In this document: one piece after another, positions 23,601 through 35,342 of the stretch
Numbering within the stretch: position 1 is the first letter of the stretch
How the letters are laid out: every line of letters starts with the position of its first letter
Source of the DNA: Stagonosporopsis chrysanthemi
Lineage: Eukaryota; Ascomycota; Dothideomycetes; Pleosporales; Didymellaceae
Direction of reading: 5' to 3'
DNA: 50,381 nt
Assembly (NCBI GenBank): GCA_022560025.1
Contig: JAFISE010000203.1
Coordinates: 1 to 50,381 of the forward strand
Position numbers and translations under genes: made by a program
The notes under the pieces: generated by a model
The model's database searches: none
Told to the model about the DNA's origin: nothing
Seen by the model: the letters and a program-made list of their open reading frames with translations, nothing else

Positions 23601-26125
23601 GTGCACTTATATTAGCTACCTAGTTAGCTACCAAGGCACTAACATCTTCTATATATACCTGCCTATAAAGAATACTGTTATTGTTATATGTAATATTATA
23701 TTTAAACTTATACTTTTCTTAAATAGAATAGATAGCTACGCCTCTATACTAGTAATTAAGGAGGTAGTTAAGCTACTTAAATATCTAGAAATGCTATAAG
23801 ATAATAACATTAGCATTAAAGACCTATTAACTACTTATTAGTATAGCTACTAAACAGCACCTATAACCTTAGCTCTAAGAGCTAGAGGTTTCTAGTTAGG
23901 AAGTAAGATAACTAACAACGTACTTAAATATTAACAACAGCTACTAAATCTTAGACTCTTTAAAGAGGACTTAGCCTAGATAGTACCTAAGAGCTATTAC
24001 TAACAAGGCAAGAAAGCTTTACAAGATATTAATCTTAATCTAGCTAATACTAACCTAATTATCTTAGGTAAATGCAATTAAAAATAAAAAGTTCTAAATA
24101 ATTTTGCTATCTAGTCCTGTACTACAAGGCTAGGATATAAACCTCTGTTTAATTACTTATAAGCATTCTTAACTAAGATTTACTCTGCTAGGACCTCTAC
24201 TAAGAAAGTACTACAAATCTATTAATTACAGCTACTGCTTCTACTAAAGTTAGTAAGCTAGCTAGATACACATATATATAGTAGTTAATTTTAACGTACT
24301 ATAGAGATTAAATAGCAAGATCTATACGCTAAAGGCGTCTTTAAATATACAAAGTAATTAAAGGCTACTGTAGATAGTAAGGTGCTGCTACTAATATAAG
24401 TCTTTAATTACAAGACAGATAAAGTTAGATATATCTCTTGCTTTAAGGCTTAACTTATTATTTAAAGAGACTTCTAGGCCCTAATAGATAATATATACGC
24501 TGCTATACTTGCTATCTAAAACTTTTACACTCTTATTATAATTACTAACTACTTTACTCTAGAGCTAAAGCAGTATAATATTCTTACTAAATTCTTAAAT
24601 ACTAAGATTAATTACAAGCTATATACTAAAACACCTAAGACTTTCTACTATACTAAAGATAAGATTATACTAGTACTTTGCACTCTATATAGACTTATAG
24701 AGTTACTAATCTTATAGTATAATAAGCTATATTAACAGCTTATTAAGCTAGGTCTAAAGCTAGTTAACAGCTTCTTATACCTATATACAAGCTACTAGCT
24801 TATCTTGTTTGTTTATATTAATAATATTATTATAGCATTCTACTAATTAAATACTTACCTTTATAGGTTCTTAAAGAAGAATCTTGTAAACCTATATAAT
24901 AATAAAGCTATAGGAGATCTTACCTAGTTTCTTAGTATTTGTATTGTCTATAATTAAGCTCTGCACAAGACTTAGCTAGTCTAAGACACCTTTATTAAAC
25001 AAGTTATGCACTTAATTTAATATTAAGACTGTAGGCAAGGCTCTAGACGTCTTACTAACAATAAGCTAGCTACTACAGTTTACTAAAGAGCCTAACACTG
25101 CTTAAACTAAGCTCTACTAGCAGTTAGTTAGCTTTCTTATATACATTGCTATCTAAAGAAGGCCTAACATTGCCTGTATACATATTATCTTTGCCTGCTA
25201 CTTTACTAACTTAGAATAGTCTTACGTCTTAAAGATCTGCTAGACTTAGTGCTACTTACTTAGTACAAAAGCTCTTACTCTTAAGGCTTCTTCTAGCGTG
25301 TAGGACATAGCTAAGTATCTCTTTAACAATTTAATATACTGCAATCTTCTCTTCTTTAGATATTCTAATATCTTATATACTAACAAGCCTAAGACTTACT
25401 AGAGCTTTTAAGGCTATGCCTTTAAGCTTAGAAGACTTATAATTAACTAGAAATTAACTATCTAGTATATAGTTACTAAATTAACTATAGAGTTAGAACT
25501 ACTATTACTTTCTCTTACTATATTGTAGACAAAAAAGTAGATACACTTCTTTACTAGCATTAACTTTACACTTTACTATATACTTATAATCTAGTATAAT
25601 AACTAGCAGACTATTAAGATTGTTACTAAGGAGTATAACAAGCTTTATACAAAGATTAAGTATATTAATATCTACTAGCTCTAGATTTAATAGAAAGTTA
25701 CTGCCTTATATATTAATATTAAATAAGTACCTACTATTTATAAACTTACTACTAATAGACTTATAAAAACACTACTAAAGTAGAAATTTAAAGAGTTTAT
25801 CTGCTAACTTAATCTTGTTAATATTAGCAAGTGCCTTAAAGACCTACGTCTAACTAATAGAGATAATCTTAATAGACTCTATATATACTAATTAGCTGTC
25901 TTTAACTCTCTGCCTATAACTTAACACTAGCTAGAGAGTATATTATAATTTAGAGTCTCTCTTGCTTTATATACAGGTGTACCTTACCTCTAGTAAGATA
26001 AGGCTGCCTTTTTTACTCTAGCGCTGTTTATAGCTACCTATATATATATACTGTTTATAGCTTTATATAATACAACCTTAGTTTAATCTTTAATTCTTTC
26101 TACACTGCTTGCACTTACTATAACA
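20688..26125 (+). mobile_element. RIP-degraded full-length Ty1/copia retrotransposon
   Basis: The 185-bp LTRs are at 20688-20872 and 25941-26125. The target duplication is AACTC (20683-20687) and GACTC (26126-26130), identical except for one G-to-A change. The coding order is gag, integrase, reverse transcriptase, RNase H. The reverse-transcriptase active site, YVDDIIIA in intact copia elements, survives as YINNIIIA at about 24806-24840. The open stretch at 23599-23799 is the linker after integrase (VSYQGTNIFYIYLP), not a gene. All frames are broken by stops. Confidence 0.9.
22143..22250 (+). repeat. 9-bp tandem repeat, about 12 units
   Basis: The unit is AACAGCTAT, encoding Tyr-Asn-Ser repeats within the copia gag-pol region. 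The minus-strand copia copy carries only about three units at the equivalent place (around 33700-33740). A few units differ by a single transition. Confidence 0.9.
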
Positions 26126-26180
26126 GACTCTAACCTTACCTCTACCTACTGCTAGGTACTTTAAACCTATTTACTAGCCT

Positions 26181-28090
26181 AATTACGCAATACTTACTTA
26201 GATAAAGAAGTCTACTAATATTATAGACTGCTAAAGAAATTACCTAAAGCTAGCACAGGATAAAAAACTTATAAAAGAGCAAGATAGGCATAAATAAGAT
26301 TTAAAAGGTAAGTAGGAGAGTAAAAAGACTCTAAAAAGGCTAAAAGAAGGCAGTCTAAGCTATAACAACCTAAAAAAGGCTAAATAAGCACTGCTAAGGT
26401 TAAGGACCTTAGCTCCTTATAATTAAGGGTGTAGAAAAGTTAGATGTTACTAACTAAACTGTCTATATTCTAAAAAGTCTAAGAAACCTGTTAAAAGATT
26501 AGACTTAGAAAAAGAAAAGAGGTAAAAGAACTAAAACTCTACTTTCTTGCTAATATCTCTTATATTTAGAAGAGTAAGGACCTTAGTGCTCTTTATACTA
26601 TACTATACTCTTAACTAGTACACTTACTTACTATTTAAGTAGTTATAGAATTATTAGACGTAATAGAGTGTCTAGTTAATAGAGGTTCTTAGCTAAACCT
26701 GCTGTTTGTAATAATAGCAAAGAAGTAAAATTTCTAAGTTAATCTCTTGCTAAAGCTATAAGTAAAAGAGGTAAATAGTAGTAATAAATATATATATTGT
26801 ACTACTACTGTTATAACTACTATTACTAACTCTAGAGGTAATAAAAGAGCCTAAGAGATAGTATTTATAGTTATAGACTTAAAGAGGTACTAGGTGTATC
26901 TTAGTCTGCTTTAGATTAATATATATTAATCTAAACTAAACTATATTATAAGGTAAATACTGTTTAGAAGAAAGAAGACTAAAGAAAAGCCTTCTTTCTA
27001 ATTAGTTACTACTAAAGATGCTAAAGAGTTTAAGAGCATAATATACAACTCTATAGTAAAGGTGTATATATACTTTATTAACTTTATAAGCTATAGAAGG
27101 CTACAGGTAACTATTACTAGGCTAGCAAATAACTCTCCTTATTAGGATCTTAAATTAGCAATATCTCTGTTAGTTTAAAGCTAATTCTAAAGGTTATTAG
27201 TTTAATCTATAGCTACAATATAGACCTATATTTTATGTGTAAAAAGTAGATCTAATAGTCTAATAGAAAGAAAGTTATTTAATAACCTAGGCTGTTAAGA
27301 GATAGGTCTCTACATTTAGCTCTGATCTAGGATATCTAACTAGCTAAAAGGGCTAGCTAAAGTCTTTGTATTTGTAAAAGATAGACCTAAATTAAGGCTA
27401 CAATTTAAGCTACTAATTGTCTAAATTAAGCGTAAGCCTATAGAAATATTGCAGATTCTAAGATCTAGATATAGAGATCTATTTGCTAGTCTACTCTAGA
27501 TTACTTTAGAATCCTTGTAGAAGACTCTCTTATAGTTATACTTGTAATTAAACTTTACTTAAAGCTCTAGTTAGCGCCTAATAAATATACTAGGCTAGTT
27601 TAGGCTAATATAGCCTAGATTGCACTTAGTACGCAAATAATTAGCTATATTAGCTGTAGCTAATAGGTAGAGAGTAAATCCTTGCACGTCTAACTTAAGT
27701 ATATATTTAACAATTACCTACCTCTTATTATTGTCTAGTCCTTGCAAGTTAGGCATTGTATTAGCGCGTAAAGGTTGTCTTGTATATTAATTAGATAGTG
27801 TCTTTTAAGAAACGCTATAGATTACTGCAGCATATTACTAGGACAGATTTACGTCTCTTTTAAGAGCTTAAAGTGCAAGCTGTATCTAATATTTGTTTAA
27901 TACGTCTCTCTAAGCTTGTTAGCAAGGCATTTGTGTAGGTAGAGTAGTTTAGTAGAGTCTTAGCAAAAGTAGGCGACTTGCCTGTGTAGGCAACTCGCCT
28001 ATAGAGTACGTTATAGTAAGTAAGAATATAACTATCAAAATCTATATCTAACCTAAATAATAATCTTTATTGTTAGATCTTTAACATAAT
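26181..28090 (+). mobile_element. RIP-degraded Ty3-type element, continuation
   Basis: This AT-rich tract lies beyond the MITE. Positions about 27240-27420 are the reverse complement of about 42600-42790, so the same family recurs on the minus strand at 41.4-42.8 kb. No frame is open. A GC-containing hairpin (27970-28001) lies near its right end, and the mutation load fades into normal sequence at about 28,100. Confidence 0.6.
27970..28001. repeat. hairpin, 13-bp stem with one mismatch
   Basis: TAGGCGACTTGCC (27970-27982) and GGCAACTCGCCTA (27989-28001) pair with one mismatch around a 6-nt loop. It keeps GC pairs inside an otherwise AT-rich RIP tract. Confidence 0.6.
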
Positions 28091-28428
28091 CTTTAATCTA
28101 CTAAAGCCAACGAGTACATAGAACAGATGCAGTGCAACGATCACTAGCGCTCACGAAGAGGTCACCGTCATTCGGCATAGATTACATGTATGGTGCAGGT
28201 GGTGCTGAACATCCCGGAAGGTATACTTACAAGTAGTTCCTCCTCGAGACTGTATCAGCCAACATCTCTCAAAAGTCATCATAAGAGTCAGATTGTTCTT
28301 TTTTGTCTTTAAGCTATTCCCAGAATCGTAGCTAGTGCACTGACGAAGGGGAGTAGACCCGACAATGAGATCAAGAATGTACAGCTGAATGAGCTTAGTA
28401 TAGAAAGATATGACCGGACAAGTAGCTG
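28091..28428. other. downstream flank of the P450 gene
   Basis: Sequence of normal composition follows the P450 stop codon on the minus strand. No gene is recognised. Confidence 0.4.
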
Positions 28429-30156
28429 CTAGCCGTTAAACTTGATCAAACAGGTGTTCTCCTATTCACTCTAGATTAGCTTTTGTGTGACATAAAGACA
28501 AGAGTAAACCTACCTTGACAGTGCTAAAGCGCTCCTCATAGAAGATCTCAACACGAGCAGTAATTGCAGGCGTCATGTTTTCGAAGCCGGCACCTATGGA
28601 TGTGTGATACTTTCGGTAGATCGTAGCAACAAGCGTCGTCATCTCAGCCATAGCTAAACTGTGTCCAGTCAGAGTTTGTACATAATAATCCGAGATGCTA
28701 TGGACTTACTGCATGCCGATACACATCCTGCCACCGCTCGAAAATGCCCAGAACCATCGATTCAACTCAGTGGCGGAATCTCCCAGCCATCTTTCGGGGT
28801 CAAAGGTCCCTGGATCATCGAATGTCGCCGTGTTCCGGTGCACCAACCAAGGCGACATTCCGACAATCGTATCAGGTGGGACAGTGTACCCTGCAACCAC
28901 GGTAGCGATGTTGGATGAACGGGGCTCAGAGCTTGGCAATGGTGCATATAGCCTGAGAGTTTCCTTGATAACGGCTTGGAGGTATGTGCATCGGTCAGCC
29001 GCATCGCATCGGGGATGGCCATGCTCATTAAGTGATGTGTCAGGTATGCGGAGGACTTCGTCTCTCAGCCTTTCCTGGAACCTTTGGTTCTCGGGCAGAG
29101 AAAGTGCCCAAAGAAGGAACATAAGAGTGTCGCTGGTGGTATCGATGCCAGCTAGAAAATGGTCTGCGCACTCGGATGCTACTTGCATGTCGTTCAGGCC
29201 ACCGTCGAGTTCCGATTCGTGGTACTTCCACAAATGAGCAAGAATTGAATCATCGTTCACTGCGAAACGCTCTTCTATCAGCACAATCGGCGCTTAAAAT
29301 ATTGAGAATTATTGGGGAGAGAAGGCTTACCTTCTCCCTGGACTTGGCGATTTGACTTGAACGAGTGGAACGAATCTAGAGCATGCTTTCGAATTGCCGT
29401 GTACGTTGTAGGCCGCTGCATAGGAAGGACGTCTTTCACGGCTTGCTCGATGAGCCCTGTTCGCGAATAAAGCCACTTGGTGACAACGGGAATATGAACC
29501 CAACACCATGACAGCTTGCGACGTGAGGGATGCATGATGTCGGAGATGAGGGCTCGATCTTCCTGAGAACCAAGCAGAGCAGATGTAGCTCCCGAATTGC
29601 CATATATAAAGTGGGTGATGTTGTCCAAAGAATAGTAGTGAAGAGATAAGAAGATATCGCTGGTACGATTCGGCTCGCGTTCGATGATTTCGAGGTACTG
29701 ACGGGCTTTTTCTTCAATAGCGCTGGTTGTGTGTTTCTGAAGTATTTTAGACTTTGAGTAGGCATGAGAAAGGATCTTTTTGCGTCTGCCGTGTTCTTGC
29801 GAAGAATGGAAGGTGAACAAATTTTGTTCGCCATACACATCGAACATGCGGTAAAAGGTCGTCCTGCCAAAGTGGCTGCCAGGCCCGTATATTATCTTGA
29901 GCGCGCCAAGACTGTTGAAAGATATCTCATTTGGTCCGATACGAACCGTAGGGCCATATTTGGCGTGCAGCTGAGCTAGCGTCCGTGTGCGGCAGCCTTT
30001 CAAGTCTTCGAAAGCGAGACGCCACTTTGTGAAAGCGAAAAACTTTGGCCCAGGCACCCGACTGAGAGGACTCAGAAACAGAACATCCAAGAAAATGACC
30101 TTACTGAGGTACGAAATCATGATCGAAACGAGAATTAACAGGGCGGACGACGCCAT
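28429..30156 (-). CDS. cytochrome P450 monooxygenase
   Basis: The four exons are 30156-29331, 29292-28710, 28658-28514 and 28461-28429, giving 528 residues, a normal fungal P450 length. The three introns (38, 51 and 52 bp) have GT-AG ends and keep the frame. The protein should oxidise a small molecule using electrons from a P450 reductase at the ER: an N-terminal membrane anchor is followed by the proline-rich hinge VPGPKFFAFTKW. Also present are HGRRKKILSHAYSKS (helix C), AGIDTT at 323-328 (oxygen activation), ETLR at 386-389 (K-helix ExxR), DPERW, and the haem loop FSSGGRMCIG with Cys466. The end reads ENTCLIKFNG. All key residues are present, so it looks functional. The substrate is unknown. 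It lies upstream of neither partner gene directly: a copia insertion separates it from the tyrosinase. Confidence 0.92.
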
Positions 30157-31099
30157 CTCTGGAGCCTGCTGTGGTTGATAGGTCGGAAGATAAATTCAGT
30201 GAAGGGTGAAGTTTGCAGTCGTCTTTGCGAACTACAGGCACAACGCAGCAATAAGATGATCTCAATTTCTAAACATGGTCCCGCTTTAGGTGGACTACGA
30301 CGTCGGCATCATGCATAGCTCAGATGTCGTGTCAACTACAGGGCGTTACTAGTTACATTCCAGCCCCGCACTTCCCTCCATGTGGGGCGGACCACCATCC
30401 GACTTCGGCAGCCCTTCGTATTGCCAGCCTTGGCCTCTGCTAGAGCTGGGTTGAGGTCCAGATGATCTAGCCCAAGTCTTATGAAATGTACAGTTTAAAT
30501 CTGCTAAACTTTCTCCCTTGTCTTATCAAATCTTTGGGGCTTGTATCAAGCTTGTCGTCCATGCTGGTCCCGCATGCACACGTGCACCTGACGGTCTGAA
30601 TCAACCAATGATGGCTGCAAACCCTTCAGATCCACTGCTGAAGATAACGCTGTAGAGCTATATATTATGTCACCGAGCCGGCCAATTTGTCTCGGCACAA
30701 TCATTTCATCTTGCAGACGGTTTAAACTTTAATGATAATCTACTGTATTGTGTGCTCACATCCGATTGAGAGTATTTCTCTGCACCTTCTTAGCAGCTTG
30801 TGCGTTGGGCCGATAATTAACGCAGTATCTACAGCGACAACATTTTCGTCGCGTAACAGCAAAATCTCGGCGTGGTGTGCGTTTGATTTTGGCAGAAAAA
30901 TCTATCGTGGGACTGTCAGGGGCAACGTCGCTAAAGAATTCAGTGCATTGGTACGCAATTTGTATAAGCAATGTAGTAGAGTGTCTTGCAGCTCGGCATC
31001 AGGGTTGATCCGTAAGCAACAGACAATGAATAGTCAATCAAGATGCTGCTTGCAGTCAGGCTGACATTGGGATGGATCCATGAATGCTGCAACATCCCA
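30157..31099. other. intergenic region upstream of the P450
   Basis: It contains the P450 promoter (minus strand) and has normal composition. A plus-strand frame at 30732-31064 has no recognisable domain and I do not call it. The last five bases (31095-31099, TCCCA) are the copia target duplication. Confidence 0.45.
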
Positions 31100-31284
31100 T
31101 GTCGCAGTGAGTGCAAGCAATGCGGGAAGATTTGAGGATTGAACTGAGGCTGTATTGTGCGACGCTACGAACAGTATGTATACATAGGTAGCTGTAAACA
31201 GCGCTAGTGCAGGAGAGGCAGCCTTGTCTTACTAGAGGTGAGGTGCAACTGCACATAAGGCAGGAGATGCCCTTAACTGTAACA
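31100..31284 (-). repeat. 3' LTR of the minus-strand copia
   Basis: On the minus strand it runs TGTTACAG...GCGACA. It differs from the 5' LTR at about 18 of 185 positions, all but one of them transitions. It is much less altered than the LTRs of the plus-strand copy. Confidence 0.9.
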
Positions 31285-34200
31285 CCCCCCCTAGCTAGCG
31301 TCAAGTTGTAGGCAGGGAGTTAAGGATAGCTAATTAGTGCATATAGAGTCTGTTAAGATTGTCTCTATTAGTTAGACGTAGGTCCTTTAGGCACTTACTA
31401 ATATTAATAAAGTTAAGTTAGTAGATAAACTCTTTAAATTTCTACTTTAGTAGTGTTTTTATAAGTCTGTTAGCAGGCATACAATTAGTAGGTACTTATT
31501 TAGTATTACTACGTAAGGTAGTAACTTCTTATTAAATCTAGAGCTAGTAGATATTAATATACTTAATCTTTATATAAAGCTTCTTATACTTCTTAGTAAT
31601 AATTCTAATAGTCTGCTAGTTATTACACTAGATTATAAGTATATAATTAAGTATAAGGTTAATACTAGTAAAAAAGTGTATCTACTCTTTTATCTATAAT
31701 ATAGTAAGAGAAAGTAATAGTAGTTCTTACTCTATAGTTAATTTCTAGTTAATTATAAGTCTTCTAAACTTAAAGGCATAGCCTTAAAAGCTTTAGTAAG
31801 TCTTAGGCTTATTAGTATATAAGGTAGTAGAAGATCTAAAAAGGAGAAGATTATAGTATATTAGATTGTTAGAGAGATACTTAGCTATGTCCTGCGCACT
31901 AGTAGAGGCCTTAAGAGCAAGAGCTTTTATACTAAGTAGGTAGTACTAGGTCTAGCAGATCTTTAAGATAGAAGACTATTCTAGGTTAGTAAAGTAGCAG
32001 GCAAAGACAATATATATACAGGCAATATTAGGCCTTCTTTAGATAGCAATGTATATAAGAAAGCTAACTAGCTGCTAGTAGAGCTTAGTTTAAGCAGTGT
32101 TAGGCTCTTTAGTAGACTGTAGTAGCTAGCTTATTGTTAGTAAGACGTCTAGAGCCTTGCTTATAGTCTTAATATTAAATTAAGCGTAGACCTTGTTAAA
32201 AAAAGCATTTTAGACTAGCTAAGTGTTATATAGAGCTTGATTATAGACAATACAAATACTAAGAAACTAAGTAAAGTCTCTTATAGCTTTAATACTTTAT
32301 AAGTTTATAAGAGTTTTTTTAAAAGACTTATAAAGGTAAGTATTTAATTAGTAGAACACTATAGTAATATTATTAATATAAGTAAACAAGATACGCTAGC
32401 AGCTTATATATAGGCATAGAAAGCTATTAACTAGCTTTAGACCTAGCTTAATAAGCTGTTAACATAGCTTATTATACTATAGAATTAGTATCTTCTTAAG
32501 TCTATATAGAGTATAGAGTACTAGTATAACTTTACTTTTAGTATAGTAGAAGGCCTTAGGTATTTTAGTATATAGCTTGTAGTTAATCTTAGTGTTTAGA
32601 AATATAGTAAGGACATTGTACTACTTTAGCTCTAGAGTAAAGTAGTTAGTAATTATAATAAGAGCGCAAAAGTTTTAAATAGCAAGTATAGCAGTAGATA
32701 AATTATCTATCAAGGCTTAGAAGTCTCTTTAAACAACAAGTTAAGCTCTAAAACAAGAGAAATTTCTATTTTTATCTATCTTGTAATTAAAGACTTATAT
32801 TAGCAGTAGCACCTTACTGTCTATAGTATCTTATACTCTTTTAAGTGCTTGTCTATAGAGTGTACAGCATACTTACTACTATTATTATACTCTTTACTTA
32901 CAAAGATAATATAAAATAGATCTATTGCAATTTAATAGAATAATTATTGTGCATAGCTCTTAGCTAGGCGTCTTAAGATAATACAAGTTATTTAAGCTTT
33001 AATATATGTCTAGCAAAGACAGTCTATATAGTGTTTAGGTAGTTAAAAGCTAGTAACGTTTAATTTAAGCTAATTAAAAGCCTTCTGTTCTACGTAACTC
33101 TAGATCTAATAAGCAGCGTGTTAATTAACAATATTAGTAGGCCTTAACGCATATAACAGGCAATATAACGCTCTAAATATACTTAGTAATAAGTAGAAAA
33201 GTAATAGAAGTAGTTAGCACAATAGCTTAGTATTAATTAGCTAGTGTCTTTTATTGTATTTAAGTTATATAATAATGTTAGTTAGTAAACTTATATATAA
33301 GACGTTGCAGCTAGACTTAAAGTAGATGAACTTTAATTAGTAGTAAGCAAGTCCTAAGAGACTAGTAAGAAAGCTCTTAACGTAAATAATATGTGTTAGA
33401 TTTAGCTTTAGCTATCTATATAGCGTATAAGTAACAAGTTCTATTGTACTCTAAGCTATAATAAGAATACAGCTATTGCTAGTGTTAAGAGTTTAATAAT
33501 TAAGATTATTGCTTGTCTTTTTTTATCTCTTCTATGCCTTTGTGTTAACAACATACGTATTAGATTCTAGATTAACAATCTATCAATTACGTAGTTTAGC
33601 CTAAGTAGTTTTATTAACAGCTATTATTATAAGAAATCTTGTAGGCTTAGTATAAGTATTAATAGCAATAACAACCTTATTATTATAGTTAACTTAAGTA
33701 TGTTTGTTATAACTGTTATAGCTTTTATAGCTATTATAGAAAAGCTTAAGCAATAGACTAGTTAATATTACAAACGTGTTAGTATTAATAGGTAGTTTAC
33801 TATTATTAATTTACAGCAATCTAGTGTTTTAAGGTTAGCAGGTTAACTATCTTATAACAGTAGCTTTAATACATGTATTAATTTTAGAGTCTTTTTACAC
33901 TTCTTTAACCTTATATATAGCTATAGCTATAGGCTAATAAGTCTTTAGATATACTAAGTAGCATAGATTTAGAATAAAGTAGTTAGTTTACTAATACTAC
34001 TTTCTATATACACAGGTAGGTATTAGTTATATACTGTTATAGTAAACGCAACTAGTTAATTAAGTCTTAGTTAGCTTTGTAATTCTAAGCTTAGTAGTAA
34101 AGACTACTAAGCCTATAGAGTAAAGCTTTGTACAGCGTAGGTATATAGTTATCTTAGCAACATATGTTTCTAGAAATAAGATCTTAGTAGTAGTGCTCTG

Positions 34201-35152
34201 TGCTTTATACTTTAACATCTTGTATAAGTAGAATATAGTATACTTTTAATTAAGTGCTTTGTAGGTAATTAGAAAGTCTTCTTATAGTCAATTACTATTA
34301 GTCTCTAGTAGGCTAACAGCTTTGCCTTAAGCTATAATATATATCTAGTTAGCTAGCTATTACTTAACCTTCTTTGTATTAGGCTCTAGCTGTTAGACCC
34401 TAGCTAGGCTAACAGTAACAATATAGTACTACTCTAAGCCTGTACTTACAGTCTGTAAGTACTGTTGACTTTTTTAGTGCTTGTTTAGCTTAGCAGCTTA
34501 GGCTAGGTTCTAACACTTTGCAGCTTGTAGAGTATCTTAAGAACATAGTATTTGTTAGCAAGCTTATAGCAGTAAGTTGCATTTATTAAGCAAAGAAACT
34601 TCCTAAGAATAACTAGTTAGTTATAAAGTATCTTATTATCTTTAATTAGGTATATATAGTATATAGTAGTTATCTTGCTAATATCTATGTTTAGATTAGC
34701 TAAGGCTTTCTTCTAGGTGCAGTACTTAGAGTAGTAGTACTCCTATTAACTATATTCTTATTGGTACAACTCTTAGTTGTCTGTAGTTAAGTTAAAGTGC
34801 CTAATAGCTCTAGCCTTATAATTAATAAGTTAAAGCTTAGTAGCCTCTACTAGCTTAGAGAGTAGCTCTCTAACTACATTAAGATTAATATATTGCTAGA
34901 GACTATAATAGTTAGCAACGTCTTAGCAAATAAACAACTAGGTAAACTAGTTGTTAGGTGTGTTTAGTATAACTGTAACACACGTTATAGCAAGATTAGA
35001 CTTAGTAGCTATAGTAGAGGCTGTAGTTGTGTTTAAATAGATCTAAGCAGAGATCTAGTAAATAGGCGTTGTAAATAAACGCAGTAACAGGTGCGTTGTA
35101 GTAGACGCAGTAACAGGTAAGAACAATCCTAGGTTGCAGCCAGGCTTATAAC

Positions 35153-35337
35153 TGTTGCAGTAAGTGCAAGCAGTGCAGGAAGATTTGAGAATTGAACTAA
35201 GGTTGTATTGTGCGAAGCTACGAACAGTATGTATACATAGGTGGCTGTAAACAGCGCTAGTGCAGGAGAGGCAGTCTTGTCTTACTAGAGGTGAGGTGTA
35301 ACTGCACGTGAGGCAGGAGATGTCCTCAACCGCGACA
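35153..35337 (-). repeat. 5' LTR of the minus-strand copia
   Basis: It pairs with 31100-31284. On the minus strand it begins TGTCGCGG and ends CTGCAACA, and is followed by the presumed primer-binding region GTTATAAGCCTGGC. The flank is TCCCA. Confidence 0.9.
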
Positions 35338-35342
35338 TCCCA

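Larger units (their letters stand above)
20255..26180. mobile_element. 483-bp MITE split by a copia insertion
   Basis: Parts 20255-20687 and 26126-26180 together align with the reverse complement of the uninterrupted element at 41513-41995, and the summed length is the same (483 bp, counting one copy of the 5-bp duplication). The terminal inverted repeats read AAGCTAGTAAAT and ATTTACTAGCCT, RIP-altered forms of AGGCTAGCAAAT. The copia element occupies 20688-26125. The ten flanking bases on the two sides do not match, unlike the copy at 41513. Confidence 0.8.
31100..35337 (-). mobile_element. Ty1/copia retrotransposon, RIP-mutated interior, near-intact LTRs
   Basis: This belongs to the same family as 20688-26125, in opposite orientation. 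The LTRs are at 35153-35337 (5') and 31100-31284 (3'), 185 bp each, and the target duplication is a perfect TCCCA (31095-31099 and 35338-35342). A run of G (minus strand) just before the 3' LTR is the polypurine tract. The interior is about 1.2 kb shorter than the plus-strand copy: sequence equivalent to about 23130-24345 is missing, joining the integrase region directly to the reverse transcriptase region. The active-site relic YINNI is at about 32365-32385. All frames are broken, yet both LTRs keep normal GC. Confidence 0.9.

Noticed and set aside
23599..23799. 66-codon open frame
   Set aside because: It is the copia linker between integrase and reverse transcriptase that happens to lack a stop, not a gene.
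30732..31064. 110-codon plus-strand frame near the copia insertion
   Set aside because: No domain or gene structure; Ser/Cys-rich composition without a signal pattern.
31056..31304. Cysteine-rich frames over the copia LTRs here and at 35055-35387
   Set aside because: Both frames come from the same LTR sequence, which explains their similarity; not effector genes.
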